Assembly (NCBI GenBank): GCA_963768945.1
Contig: CAVYJW010000003.1
Location: forward strand, 1,736,001 to 1,800,000
Direction: 5' to 3'
Length of the DNA stretch: 64,000 bases
Origin: RYN-230 sp963768945
Lineage (GTDB): Bacteria; Actinomycetota; Actinomycetes; Streptosporangiales; Streptosporangiaceae
Below are positions 52,189 through 63,600 of the stretch, one piece after another. The notes beneath the pieces were generated by a model, which was not told where the DNA came from, ran no database searches, and saw nothing but the letters and a program-made list of their open reading frames with translations. Within the stretch, counting starts at the first letter, position 1. The number at the start of each line of letters is the position of its first letter. Made by a program: the position numbers and the translations under genes.

Positions 52189-53160
52189 ATGGCCGACGAT
52201 GGTGTGCCGCTCCTTGCCCCGCCTGAACCTGGCCCGTCCCGCGAGGACGCGGCCGGGAACGAGACGGCGGAGGGGCGCCGGTCCGCGGACCGGCGGCGGT
52301 CGCTGTCCCCGTCACGGGCCGGTGACTTCCTGACCTGCCCGCTTCTCTACCGCTTCCGGGTGATCGACCGGCTGCCCGAGCCGCCCAGCCCGGCGGCGGC
52401 CCGCGGCACGCTGGTGCACGCGGTCCTGGAGCACCTGTTCGACCGGCCGGCCCTCGAGCGGACCCCGGACGTGGCCAGGTCGCTGCTGGATCCCGAGTGG
52501 GACCGCCTGGTCACCGGGGCACCGGAGCTGGCCAGCTTGTTCGCGGCCGAGACGGACCGGGCCGCGTGGCTCCAGGAGGCCGGAGCCATGCTGGACCGTT
52601 ATTTCACGCTGGAGGACCCCCGGCGGCTGGAACCAGCCCATCGTGAGCTGTGCGTGGAAGCCGAACTCGCCTCGGGGCTGCGGCTGCGCGGCTACATCGA
52701 CCGCCTGGATGTGGCCCCCGGCGGTGCCACCAGGATCGTGGACTACAAGACCGGGAAGGCCCCGCCGGCCGAGTTCGAGGCGCGGGCCCTGTTCCAGATG
52801 AAGTTCTACGCCCTGGTGCTCTGGCGCGCCCAGGGCCGCCTGCCCCGGCTGCTGCAGCTCATGTACCTGGGCAACGGGGAGATCGTCCGCTACGAGCCCG
52901 ACGAGGCCGATCTGCGGGCCACCGAGCGCAAGATCGAGGCCCTCTGGCAGGCCATCGAGCGGGCGCGGGAGTCGCGCGACTGGCGGCCACGGCCGGGGCG
53001 GCTCTGCGACTGGTGCGCGCACAAGACTCTCTGCCCGGCCTTCGGCGGCACCCCGCCCGCCCTGCCGGAGGAGGATGCCCTGCCCGGGGAGGACCTGCCG
53101 GCCGGCGCGCCCGGCGGGATGGCTGCCGCCCACCCGGTCCTGGTCGGCGACGACCTCTGA
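52189..53160 (+). CDS. RecB-family PD-(D/E)XK nuclease with Fe-S cysteines
   Basis: A 323-residue single-domain nuclease. LSPSRAGDFLTCPLLYRF opens the domain, then GTLVHAVLEHLF. The catalytic motif is GYIDRLDV followed by RIVDYKTGK. Four cysteines (Cys50, Cys273, Cys276 and Cys282 in CDWCAHKTLC) are spaced as in Cas4/AddB-type iron-sulphur nucleases. The ATG at 52189 starts the protein; an open frame further upstream is a shadow. There is no CRISPR array or cas gene nearby; it is the stand-alone actinobacterial RecB-like gene beside trmI. Confidence 0.88.
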   Translation: MADDGVPLLAPPEPGPSREDAAGNETAEGRRSADRRRSLSPSRAGDFLTCPLLYRFRVIDRLPEPPSPAAARGTLVHAVLEHLFDRPALERTPDVARSLLDPEWDRLVTGAPELASLFAAETDRAAWLQEAGAMLDRYFTLEDPRRLEPAHRELCVEAELASGLRLRGYIDRLDVAPGGATRIVDYKTGKAPPAEFEARALFQMKFYALVLWRAQGRLPRLLQLMYLGNGEIVRYEPDEADLRATERKIEALWQAIERARESRDWRPRPGRLCDWCAHKTLCPAFGGTPPALPEEDALPGEDLPAGAPGGMAAAHPVLVGDDL

Positions 53161-53205
53161 TCCGGGCCGGGTCCGCCAGCGGCGCTCAGCGACTGCCGGG
53201 ATCGC

Positions 53206-53673
53206 TCAGCGGATCCCGTGCTTGCGCAGGATGTCGGCCACGTCGCCAAGGTCGTCGTCGTCCGCGGGGACCTTGCTCTTGGCCGGCTTGAGCGCCTTCC
53301 CGGCCGGAGCACCCGCGGGCTGGGCGGCCCTCCCAGCCGGGACGTCCGCTCCGGCGGCGCCCGGCTTGCGGGTCCGGCCGCGTATCGTGCCGGAGACCAC
53401 GAACAGCACGATGGCCAGCCCGGTCAGGGCCACACCGGCCCACACCTGCGGCGAGAAGATGAACGAGGCCGCGAAGCTGCCGATCGCCGAGCCGATCTGC
53501 CACAGCATCCTGACCGCGTGGGTCAGGTAGGCGGCCATGGGCAGCAGCGACCAGGCGACCCAGCGCAACCCTGCGCCCGCCCCGCGCCGCCGCCAGACCA
53601 CCCAGCTGGCGATCAGGCCAAGGATCGTCAGTCCCCCGCACAGTGGGAGCCATTCGATCTGGCTGTATGACAT
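53206..53673 (-). CDS. conserved actinobacterial membrane protein, unknown function
   Basis: A 155-residue protein. Hydrophobic segments lie at about 8-27 (LPLCGGLTILGLIASWVVW), 38-52 and 75-96 (VWAGVALTGLAIVLFVVSG). A Pro/Ala/Lys-rich cytoplasmic tail ends in DDDLGDVADILRKHGIR, which is a motif I have seen conserved at the end of such proteins. Convergent with the RecB-like gene. I do not recognise a function. Confidence 0.7.
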   Translation of the reverse strand: MSYSQIEWLPLCGGLTILGLIASWVVWRRRGAGAGLRWVAWSLLPMAAYLTHAVRMLWQIGSAIGSFAASFIFSPQVWAGVALTGLAIVLFVVSGTIRGRTRKPGAAGADVPAGRAAQPAGAPAGKALKPAKSKVPADDDDLGDVADILRKHGIR

Positions 53674-53767
53674 GACCGCTCCCTCCGGCAGGGTTACTTA
53701 CCCCATCGTCGCACACCGGTGGGAGTGCGACGATCGTCTGGCTGCGGGCTCCGGAAGAAGTGGGCGG

Positions 53768-54822
<1,055 letters not shown>

Positions 54823-54826
<4 letters not shown>

Positions 54827-55881
54827 ACGTCCCCCTGCGTGGTCGGGACGGCAGGCGCCTCGATGTCCCCGAGAGCCTGCCCGGCCCGGGCCACCCGCCG
54901 CTGGTCACCCGTCAGGTGACACGCGACCAGGTGCCCGGGCTCCACCTCGCGCAGGATGGGAATCTCGGCCTGGCTGCGGCCTTCGGTCAGGCCGGCGTAA
55001 CGGCACCGGGGATGGAACGGGCACCCCGACGGGACATTGATCAGGCTCGGCGGGGTGCCCTTGATCGGGATGAGCCGCTCCAGGCGTGCCTCGTCGATGC
55101 GGGGCATGGAGGCGAGCAGTCCCCACGTGTAGGGGTGTCCGGGCCGGTCGAAGACGTCCTCGGCCTCGCCGTACTCCGCCATCCGGCCCGCGTACATGAC
55201 CAGGATGTCATCGGACAACTCGGCAACAACTCCCAGGTCGTGAGTGATGATGATGACCGCGGAGTGGTACTCCTGCTGGAGGTCCCAGATCAGGTCCAGG
55301 ATCTGCGCCTGGACCGTGACGTCCAGCGCGGTCGTCGGCTCGTCGGCGATCAGCAGTTCCGGGTCACAGCTCAGCGCCATCGCGATCATGGCCCGCTGCC
55401 GCATGCCGCCGGAAAACTGATGCGGGTAGTCATCGACGCGGGCGGCGGGCTGCGGGATACCGACCCGGCCGAGCATGTCGACCGCGTGCTTGCGGGCGAC
55501 CTTCTTGCCCACCTGGTTGTGTACCAGGTAGGCCTCAGCGATCTGGGCACCGACGGTGTAGTACGGGTGCAGCGCGGACAGCGGATCCTGGAAGATCATC
55601 GCCATCTTGCTGCCGCGCAGCTCGCGGACCCGCGACGACGGGGCGCCGACCAGTTCCTCGCCGTCCAGCCGGATGTGCCCGCTGATCTGGGCGTTGGTGC
55701 CCTGGTGCAGGCCCATGATGCCGAGACTGGTGACGCTCTTCCCCGACCCCGATTCGCCCACGATGCCCAGGGTGGCCCCCCGGTCGAGGCTGAACGAGAC
55801 CCCGTCCACGGCCTTCACCAGGCCGTCGCCGGTCGGGAACTGGATCCGCAGGTCCCTGACCTCGAGCAGGGTTTCGGGCAT
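54823..55881 (-). CDS. oligopeptide ABC transporter ATP-binding protein, DppD/OppD type
   Basis: A 352-residue ATPase. It begins PETLLEVRDLRIQFPTGDG. Walker A is GESGSGKSVTS, Q-loop FQDPLSALHP, signature FSGGMRQRAMIAMAL, Walker B LLIADEPTTALDVT and switch HDLGVVAEL. The family's cysteine-containing end is present (PSGCPFHPRCRYA). I chose the ATG at 55881; the open frame that extends to 56598 is a shadow of the permease gene. It overlaps both neighbours by one and four bases. Confidence 0.93.
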
Positions 55882-56888
55882 CAGGTCCTCACCCTTGGGT
55901 TGACCACGGCGTACAGGATGTCCACCACCAGGTTGGCAATGACGATGAAGAACGCGGCCAGCATCGTGACACCCAGAATCTCCGGCAGGTCCTGGTTCTG
56001 CACCGCTTCGATGGTGAACAGGCCGAGGCCGTGCAGCGAGAACGTGTACTCGGTGATGATCGCCCCGCCGAGCAGCAGGCCGATGTCCATGCCGAAGATC
56101 GTGACGATCGGGGTCAGCGCCGCGCGGAGCCCGTGCTTGAAGATCACCTTCCGCTCGACCAGGCCCTTGGCCCGGGCGGTGCGGATGTAGTCCTCGCTCA
56201 TGGTCTCCAGCATCCCGGCCCGGGTCAGCCTGGCGTAGAGGGCCGCGTAGAGGAAGGCCAGGCAGATCCAGGGCAGTACCAGGTTCCGCGCCCACAGCAG
56301 CGGGTTCTGCGTGAGGGGCACGAACTGGACGTTGGGGAAGATGGGCCACTTGTAGCTGAACAGCTCGAGCAGGATCAGGCCGGTGAAGAAGATCGGGAGG
56401 GAGACCCCGAGGAGGGCGACTCCCATCGAGAACCGGTCGAAGAACGTGCCCCGGCGCAGCGCGGAGAGCACTCCGATGGCCACCCCGCCGACCAGCCAGA
56501 GGATCGCCGCCCCGACGGCCAGCGAGAGTGTCACCGGGATGTCGCTGACCATTTGCGGCCAGACCGGCTGCTGGCTCTTGAAGGAGTAGCCGAAGCATGG
56601 GGGCGGGCAGTACGTGGTGCTGGTGCCGCTGTTGTAGTGCGTGCCGAACACGATGGCCTTGAGGAAGCGGCCGTACTGCAGGTACAGGGGCGCGTTGAGC
56701 CCCAGCTTCTGCTCGATCGCAAGTACCGCCGACCGGTTCGGGTTGCGGCCGACGTACTGGGTGGCGAGCTGGTAGGTGTTCTGCCCGGCCAGCCGCGGGA
56801 TGAGGAAGAAGATCGCGTACACGATCATGCTGACCACGATCAGCAGGAAGACGGTGGCGATCAGCCGCCGGATGATGAATGTGATCAC
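55881..56888 (-). CDS. oligopeptide ABC transporter permease, DppB/OppB type
   Basis: A 335-residue permease. The N-terminal helix (RRLIATVFLLIVVSMIVYAIFFLIP) is followed by a large loop and five more helices. The EAA-type loop that contacts the ATPase reads YARLTRAGMLETMSEDYIRTARAKGL. An ALLGVSLPIFFTGLILLELF helix is typical of DppB. Its start is 103 bases after the binding-protein gene, with a nested hairpin between them. Confidence 0.92.
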   Translation of the reverse strand: MITFIIRRLIATVFLLIVVSMIVYAIFFLIPRLAGQNTYQLATQYVGRNPNRSAVLAIEQKLGLNAPLYLQYGRFLKAIVFGTHYNSGTSTTYCPPPCFGYSFKSQQPVWPQMVSDIPVTLSLAVGAAILWLVGGVAIGVLSALRRGTFFDRFSMGVALLGVSLPIFFTGLILLELFSYKWPIFPNVQFVPLTQNPLLWARNLVLPWICLAFLYAALYARLTRAGMLETMSEDYIRTARAKGLVERKVIFKHGLRAALTPIVTIFGMDIGLLLGGAIITEYTFSLHGLGLFTIEAVQNQDLPEILGVTMLAAFFIVIANLVVDILYAVVNPRVRT

Positions 56889-56898
56889 GATGCTCGGC

Positions 56899-56972
56899 GC
56901 TGGTGCCCGGCCGGGCTCTGCGTGCCGGCCAGCCGGTTACGGCTGGCCGGGCTGCCCCGGCCGGGCACCAGC
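56899..56972 (-). promoter_or_regulatory. nested hairpin between binding-protein and permease genes
   Basis: A perfect 17-bp inverted repeat (56899-56915 and 56956-56972, GCTGGTGCCCGGCCGGG) encloses a second perfect 11-bp hairpin (CCGGCCAGCCG, GTTA loop, 56925-56950). It is in the operon between the solute-binding-protein stop and the permease start. Such structures usually protect the upstream message or reduce read-through so that the binding protein is made in excess. Confidence 0.65.
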
Positions 56973-56991
56973 ATCCTCACTTTCTCCCTGA

Positions 56992-58758
56992 CTACTTCAG
57001 GCCCAGCACGGCGTAGTTGTACATGCCGTAGTAGGGCTGGACGTAGACGTTGGTCAGGTTCGGGCTGCGGTACAGCAGCGACTTGGCGTACACCTCAGGC
57101 AGGATCGCCGCGTCCTTCATCACCTGCATGTCGATCTGGGCGGTGTAGGAGTTGCGTTGCGTGGCGTTGGTGGTGCTAGCCATCTTGTTCAGGTCGCTGT
57201 TCACCACCGGGTCGTTGAGCTGCTCGATGTTCGTGTTCCCGGCCGGGCTGATCGTGTCGCCGGCCGTGATGAAGTCGAAGAAGCCATACCCGTCCGGCCA
57301 GTCCGGAGCCCAGCCGCCGAAGGCGATGCCGATGTTGTGAGAGTCCATGTACTTCGGAACGCCCGCGAAGTTGCTGTAGTAGGTGCCCGACGGGAACCCG
57401 TGCAGCGTGGTCTTGATCCCGACCTGGGACAGGGCCTGCTGCAGCGCGGTCGCCGCCGCCACTTCCTTGGGCCGGTCGCTGCGGTAGGTGACGCCGGTGG
57501 TGAAGCCGTTCGGCTGGCCGCAGAGCTTGAGCTGCTCCTTGGCCGCGGCGATGTCGCCATTCGGCTTCGTCGTGGAGGCATACAGGTCGAACGACTTCTG
57601 CCCGATGACGTTCGGCGGGGCCACTGTGCTGGCGATCGCGCCGCCGGCCACCGGGCCGCCGTACGCGGTCTGCAGGTTCGTCTTGTTGGCCGCGTACTCG
57701 ATCGCCTCACGGCAGTGCAGGTTGTCCAGCGGGGCGACCTTGGTGTTGAGGTACGCGAACCACAGGAACCCGCTGATCGGGTTGTCCGACGACGCCTTGA
57801 GCGACGGCGTGGAAAGGATCTTGGCCCGCGCCGCCGCCTGCACACCGGTGCCGGCCGCGTCCACGTCGAGGTCACCGGCGATGAGCCGGTTGTCGATGTC
57901 GTTCGCGTTCATGTTCCAGTTGATGACGATCTTGCTGGCCAGCTGCGAGGCGTTCGGGTCGGTGGACGCCTTCCAGTACGTGTTCGGCACCAGCGTGGTC
58001 TGCTTGTTGAGCTGGTAGCTCTGGAACTTGTACGGCCCGGTGGAGTACGGGTGCAGCTGGTAGTTGGCGCCGGTGTCCTTGTTCGGCGGCACCGGCGCGG
58101 TCTGCGGGATCGCCACCACGTAGTCGAAGTCCGCGAACGGCTTGGCCAGGTGGAACACGATGGTGGTCGCGTTCGGCGTCTGCACCGCGTTCAGGCCCAT
58201 CAGGTTCTTGGACCGGTCCTTGTACGGACCCGGGTACGCCGGGCTCTGCGGCTTCAGCAGCAGCGGGAAGTAGCTCGGCCCCAGGGGCAGCACCGAGCGG
58301 TCGAAGGTGCGCTCGACGGCGTACTTGACGTCGGCCGAGGTGACCGTGGTCCCGTCCTCGAACTTGACGTCCGGCTGGATGTGGTAAGTCCAGGTCAGGC
58401 CGTTGTCGCTGACGACCCCCGGGCCGGTCGCGAGGTCGGGGACGACCTGCAGCCCGCACTTGCCGGGGCAGGACTTGTAGGTCATCAGCGGCATCGTGTA
58501 GAGCCGGGTGAGGTTCCACATGAACGCGTAGTAGGTGTTGCCCGGGTCGGTGGAGTCGGGGGTGCTGCTATCGCCGAAGGTCAGCGTCCCCCCCTTGTGG
58601 GTGGACGGGTTGACCACGGTCGTGACCGCGGCGTTGAACCCGGCGGATGATGATGAGCTGGAACTACCGCTCCCGCTGCTGCTGCCGCCACAGGCGGCCA
58701 GCGCGAACGCAGCAGCCACCCCCAACGCGGCCAGCCCAATGGTCCTGGGTCTCCTCAT
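56992..58758 (-). CDS. oligopeptide-binding lipoprotein, SBP family 5
   Basis: A 588-residue precursor. The signal peptide ends in the lipobox LAAC (Cys23), followed by a Ser/Gly linker. The family-5 motif is at PDLATGPGVVSDNGLTWTYHIQPDVKFEDG with TSADVKYAVERTFD; later parts are LHCREAIEYAANKTNL and GGWAPDWPDGYGFF. It is anchored outside the membrane and delivers peptides or similar ligands to the permeases. AGGAGG lies 10 bases before the ATG. Position second in the operon, between the two permease genes, is unusual. Confidence 0.92.
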   Translation of the reverse strand: MRRPRTIGLAALGVAAAFALAACGGSSSGSGSSSSSSSAGFNAAVTTVVNPSTHKGGTLTFGDSSTPDSTDPGNTYYAFMWNLTRLYTMPLMTYKSCPGKCGLQVVPDLATGPGVVSDNGLTWTYHIQPDVKFEDGTTVTSADVKYAVERTFDRSVLPLGPSYFPLLLKPQSPAYPGPYKDRSKNLMGLNAVQTPNATTIVFHLAKPFADFDYVVAIPQTAPVPPNKDTGANYQLHPYSTGPYKFQSYQLNKQTTLVPNTYWKASTDPNASQLASKIVINWNMNANDIDNRLIAGDLDVDAAGTGVQAAARAKILSTPSLKASSDNPISGFLWFAYLNTKVAPLDNLHCREAIEYAANKTNLQTAYGGPVAGGAIASTVAPPNVIGQKSFDLYASTTKPNGDIAAAKEQLKLCGQPNGFTTGVTYRSDRPKEVAAATALQQALSQVGIKTTLHGFPSGTYYSNFAGVPKYMDSHNIGIAFGGWAPDWPDGYGFFDFITAGDTISPAGNTNIEQLNDPVVNSDLNKMASTTNATQRNSYTAQIDMQVMKDAAILPEVYAKSLLYRSPNLTNVYVQPYYGMYNYAVLGLK

Positions 58759-58813
58759 GAGGTGAAAGGCCTCCTGTCGTGATTCATGTTTCGAATTTCG
58801 GTGATGCAGTGGC

Positions 58814-59806
58814 CTACCGGCTGCTTCTCGGGTCGAGAGCATCGCGCAGCCCGTCACCGAACAGGTTGAAAGCCATGACGGTGATGAAGATGGCCAGGCC
58901 AGGAATGATCATGGACATGGGGTCGATCGAGTAATAGCCGTTCGTGACCGCGTCCGACAGCATCCCGCCCCAGCTGGGCGTGGGCGGGATGATGCCGACT
59001 CCCAGGTACGACAGCGCGGCCTCGAACAGGATGTTCGTCGGGATCAGCAGCGTGGAGTAGACGAGGATGGGCGCCACCAGGTTGGGCAGCAGTTCGCGGA
59101 ACAGGATGTAGGGACCGCGTGCGCCGATGCTCCGGGCGGCGTCCACGAACTCGCGCTCCCGCAGGGACAGCGTCTGGCCCCGGATGATCCGGCCCATGTA
59201 CGGCCAGGCGAAGAACCCGATCACGAAGATGAGCAGGCCGATCCGCAGCGAGTTGCCGGACAGGCCGAACGCCGACGACGGGATGACGCCGACCAGCGCG
59301 ATCGCGAACACCAGCAGCGGGAAGGCCAGGAATACGTCCATGGAGCGGGCGATCACCGTGTCCACCCAGCCGCCGACGTAGCCGGCGATGATGCCCATGA
59401 CGACGCCGATGCCGACCGCGAGCGCGGTGGCCAGGAACGCGATAAGCAGCGATACCCGGGCCCCGTTGACGATGCGGCTGAGCTCGTCCCGGCCCGTTAT
59501 CGGCTCGACGCCGAGCGGGTGCGCGAGACTGATCCCGCCGAATGCTCCGTTCGGCCGGCTGAAGGTCGGATTGATCAGGTTCGCGTGGTAGACGTCCGGG
59601 TTCTGCACCAGGAACGGCCCGAAGATCGCCACCAGGATGAGGAGGACCACGATCACGCCGCCCGCCATGGCCACCTTGTCGCGGCGCAGCCGCATCCAGG
59701 CGATCTGGCCGAGTGACCGGCCCTCGATGGCCTCACCGCTGACCCCGGCGAGCACGTTCTCCGGTGCAACCTCGCCGGAGACGGGCACGTCAAGCGGTGC
59801 TGCCAT
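58814..59806 (-). CDS. oligopeptide ABC transporter permease, DppC/OppC type
   Basis: A 330-residue permease. The N-terminal cytoplasmic part (SLGQIAWMRLRRDKVAMAGG) is followed by the first helix (VIVVLLILVAIFGPFL), then HPLGVEPITGRDELSRIVNGARVSL, typical of OppC, and a membrane domain with EAA loop REREFVDAARSIGARGPYILFRELLPN. AGGGGAG precedes the ATG. It is the first gene of the operon C, binding protein, B, D, F. Confidence 0.92.
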   Translation of the reverse strand: MAAPLDVPVSGEVAPENVLAGVSGEAIEGRSLGQIAWMRLRRDKVAMAGGVIVVLLILVAIFGPFLVQNPDVYHANLINPTFSRPNGAFGGISLAHPLGVEPITGRDELSRIVNGARVSLLIAFLATALAVGIGVVMGIIAGYVGGWVDTVIARSMDVFLAFPLLVFAIALVGVIPSSAFGLSGNSLRIGLLIFVIGFFAWPYMGRIIRGQTLSLREREFVDAARSIGARGPYILFRELLPNLVAPILVYSTLLIPTNILFEAALSYLGVGIIPPTPSWGGMLSDAVTNGYYSIDPMSMIIPGLAIFITVMAFNLFGDGLRDALDPRSSR

Positions 59807-59841
59807 CAGGCGGCGCTCCCCTGTTGCTCGTGACGGGAAAA

Positions 59842-59847
59842 ATTATC
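59842..59847 (-). promoter_or_regulatory. possible -10 element of the oligopeptide transporter operon
   Basis: GATAAT on the minus strand lies about 36 bases before the first gene of the operon, in the one AT-rich spot of the gap. No -35 is recognised. Confidence 0.3.
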
Positions 59848-59988
59848 CGGCCGTCGCGGCATGACGCCGTGCGGAAGCCGGTTGCTAGGGCTCCTACCGG
59901 GAGGATCTACCGTTTTGCCTGGTCCGCGCCAGGGAAACGGCATTCTCGTTCCTGGATTGTGACCGAATCAACATGGCACCGTCATGGG

Positions 59989-60667
59989 TCAGCGGAATGT
60001 GCGCCCGGCCGCGGCCTCCCGCAGGACAGCGAGATCAACCACGTGCAGGGACGGCACAGTCAGCCGGGCGAGCCCGGGCGGCGGCGGCACGCTAGGGACC
60101 GCGACCACCGTGCAGCCCGGCCGCGTGCGCGGACGTGATGCCGGTCGGTGAGTCCTCCAGCGCGACGCTCCGCCCCGGCGCCACCCCGAGCAGGGCGGCA
60201 GCCCGCAGGTACGGCTCGGGGTCCGGCTTGCCCCGGACCACGTCGGCCGCGCAGACCGTGACCGGGAAGCGCACCCCGATCGAGTCCAGCGCCGCGACCA
60301 TGATCTCCGGCTCGGCCGAGGTCACCAGGGCGTGCGGCAGGCCTGCGGCCGCGACCTCAGCGAGCAACTCGAGCGCGCCCGGCATCACCTGCACGCCCCG
60401 GGCCCTGACCAGGTCCGCCATGCCCCGCAGCAGCCACCCGGCGATGACCTCCTGCGGCACCGACTGGGCGGCCTTGCCCTGCATGTAGGCGGTCGACCGG
60501 GTGAGCGAGCCGCCGATGAGGTGCTGCTGGTCGGCCGGGCCCCAGGAGCTGCCCATCCGGTCCATGATCGCGGCCTCGGCCTCGAACCACAGCGGCTCGG
60601 AGTCCACCAGCAGGCCGTCCATGTCGAACATGACTGCCTGCAGGGTCGTGTTGGCCTGCATCGTCAC
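59989..60667 (-). CDS. HAD-superfamily phosphatase (beta-phosphoglucomutase-like), one apparent frameshift
   Basis: A protein of about 225 residues. HAD motif I is VMFDMDGLLVDSEPLW, motif II is ALVTSAEP, motif III is RGKPDPEPYLRAAALLG and motif IV is ALEDSPTGITSAHAAG. After this point the frame in the sequence ends abruptly (LHGGRGP, stop at 60092). In the neighbouring frame it continues as CTVVAVPSV, then PPPPGLARLTVPSLHVVDLAVL, to a stop at 59989. An extra base near 60110-60122 explains it. The GTG start overlaps the metH stop (GTGA). The substrate is a small sugar phosphate or similar. Confidence 0.87.
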
Positions 60668-63600
60668 GTGGAGAAATACCTTGCCTCGGGGTGGAACGTG
60701 ATCAGGGCGTCGGTGGACTGCTCCGGCTCCAGCTGGAACTCCTCGGAGAGCGCGACCCCGATCCGCTCGGGCCGCAGCAGGCGCATGATCTTGGCACGGT
60801 CTTCGAGGTCCGGGCAGGCCGGGTACCCGAAGGAGTACCGGCAGCCGCGGTAGCCGACCCTGAGGATGCCGTCCAGGTCGGCCGGGTCGTACCCGGCGAG
60901 GCCGGTCTCCTCCCGGATCCGGCCGTGCCAGTACTCCGCGAGGGCCTCGGTCAGCTGGACGGAGAGCCCGTGCAGCTCCAGGTACTCGCGGTAGGCGTTC
61001 TTGGCGAAGAGTTCGGCGGTGGCGCGGCTGATGGCCGGTCCCACGGTGACCAGCTGGAAGCCGACCACGTCGGTCTCGCCGGAATCCGCCGGGCGGAAGA
61101 AGTCCGCCAGGCACAGGTGCCGGTCGTGGCGCTGCCGGGGGAACGTGAACCGCTCCCGCTCAGTCCCGTCGCCGCCGGTGACGACCAGGTCGTTGCCGTC
61201 GCTGACCGCCCTGAAGTAGCCGTAGACCACTCCGGCCTGGAGCAGCCCCTCACTCTGCACCCGGTCCAGCCACATCCGCAGCCGCGGCCGTCCTTCCGTC
61301 TCGACGAGGTCCGCGTAGGACGGCCCGTCCCTGCCGCGCCCGGGCTTGAGGCCCCACTGGCCCATGAACGTGGCGCGCTCGTCGAGGAACGCCGCATACT
61401 CCGCCAGCGGGATGCCCCTGACGATCCGGTCGCCGAAGAAGGGCGGGGCGGGCACCGGGCTGTCGGTGGCCACGTCCGACCGGGCGGGCATCTCGCCCGG
61501 CTCGGTGACCTGGAGGCGCGCCCCGGCGGCGACCCGGCGCTCGCGCACCGGCGGCAGCTGGGCCCCGGCCTCACCCCGCTTGACGGCCATGAAGGCATCC
61601 ATCAGGCGGAGCCCCTCGAAGGCGTCGCGGGCGTACCGGACCTCGCCGTCGAACAAGGAGGCCAGGTCCTGTTCCACGTAAGCCCGGGTGAGCGCGGCCC
61701 CGCCGAGCAGCACGGGCCACCGGCGGGCCATGCTCCGGGCGTTCAGCTCGGCCAGGTTGTCTCGCATCACCACCGTGGACTTCACCAGCAGGCCGGACAT
61801 GCCCACGACATCCGCGTCGTGCTCGGTCGCCGCGTCCACGATGGCCGACACCGGCTGCTTGATGCCGATGTTGACCACGTCGTAGCCGTTGTTGGTGAGG
61901 ATGATGTCGACGAGGTTCTTCCCGATGTCGTGCACGTCGCCCTTGACCGTAGCCAGCACGATCCGGCCCTTGCCCGCCTCACCGGACCGTTCCATCTGCG
62001 GTTCCAGGTAGCCGACCGCGAGCTTCATGACTTCCGCCGACTGCAGCACGAACGGCAACTGCATCTGCCCGGTGCCGAACAGCTCGCCGACCGTCTTCAT
62101 CCCGTCCAGCAGGACGTCGTTGACGATCTCCAGAGCCGGGCGCTGGGCCACCGCCTCGTCTAGGTCGGCCTCGAGACCGCCCCGCTCCCCGTCGATGATC
62201 CGCCGCTTGAGGCGTTCCCAGAGCGGCAGGCCCGCGAGCTCGGCGGCCCGGCTGGCCTTGACCGCGGCCGCGTCGACGCCCTCGAACAGCTCCAGGAGCC
62301 GGGACAGCGGGTCATAGCCTTCCCGCCGGCGGTCGTAGACAAGATCCAGCGCGACCTGCAGCTGCTCATCAGGGATGCGGGCGATCGGCATGATCCGCGA
62401 GGCGTGCACGATCGCGGAGTCCAGCCCGGCCCGCACGCACTCGTCGAGGAACACCGAGTTCAGCACCGCGCGCGCGGCCGGGTTCAGCCCGAACGACACG
62501 TTCGACACGCCCAGCGTGGTCTGGACCTCCGGGTAACGCTGCTTGAGCTGCCGGATCGCCTCGATCGTCTCGATCGCGTCGCGCCTGGTCTCCTCCTGGC
62601 CAGTGGCGATGGGGAACGTGAGGCAGTCCACGATGATGTCCGACGGGCGCATGCCCCAGTTCCCGGTCAGGTCCTCGATCAGCCGGGTGGCCACCGCGAG
62701 CTTCCACTGGGCGGTGCGGGCCTGGCCCTGCTCGTCGATGGTCAGCGCGATCACCGCGGCGCCATGCTCCACGACCAGGGGCATGACCTTCGCCAGCCGC
62801 GAGTCAGGCCCGTCGCCGTCCTCGTAGTTGACCGAGTTGACCACCGCCCGGCCGGCCAGCAGCTCCAGCCCGGTCCTGATCACCTCCGGCTCGGTGGAGT
62901 CGATCACCAGCGGCAGCGTGGCCGCGGTAGCCAGCCCGGCCACCTCGGTCATGTCGGCCGGGCCGTCCCGGCCCACGTAATCGATGCACAGGTCGAGCAG
63001 GTGCGCGCCGTCCCGGGTCTGTGCCCGGGCGATCTCCACGCAGTCGTCCCAGCGGCCCTCGATGAGGGCCTCGCGGAACGCCTTCGAGCCGTTGGCGTTG
63101 GTACGCTCCCCGATCGCCAGGAACGACGTGTCCTGCCGGAACGGGATGTGCTGGTAGAGCGAGGCCACCCCGGGCTCGGGCCGGGGCCTGCGCGGTGCCA
63201 CCGGCAGCCCGTGCAGCCGCTCCACCACGGCGGCCAGGTGCTCGGGCGTGGTGCCGCAGCACCCGCCGACCAGGGCCAGCCCGAACTGCTCGGTGAATCT
63301 GGCGTGCGCGTCGGCCAGCTGGTCTGGGCTCAGCGGGTACCGGGCACCGTCGGAGGTGAGCACCGGCAGCCCGGCGTTGGGCATGCAGGACAGCGGGATG
63401 CGCGAGTGCCCGGCCAGGTACCGCAGGTGCTCACTCATCTCACCGGGCCCGGTCGCGCAGTTCAGCCCGATCAGGGTGATGCCCAGCGGCTCCAGGGCGG
63501 TGAGCGCGGCGCCGATCTCGCTGCCCAGCAGCATGGCGCCGGTGGTCTCGATGGTCACCTGGGCGATCAGCGGGAGCTGGGCGCCCGCCCCGGTCATGGC

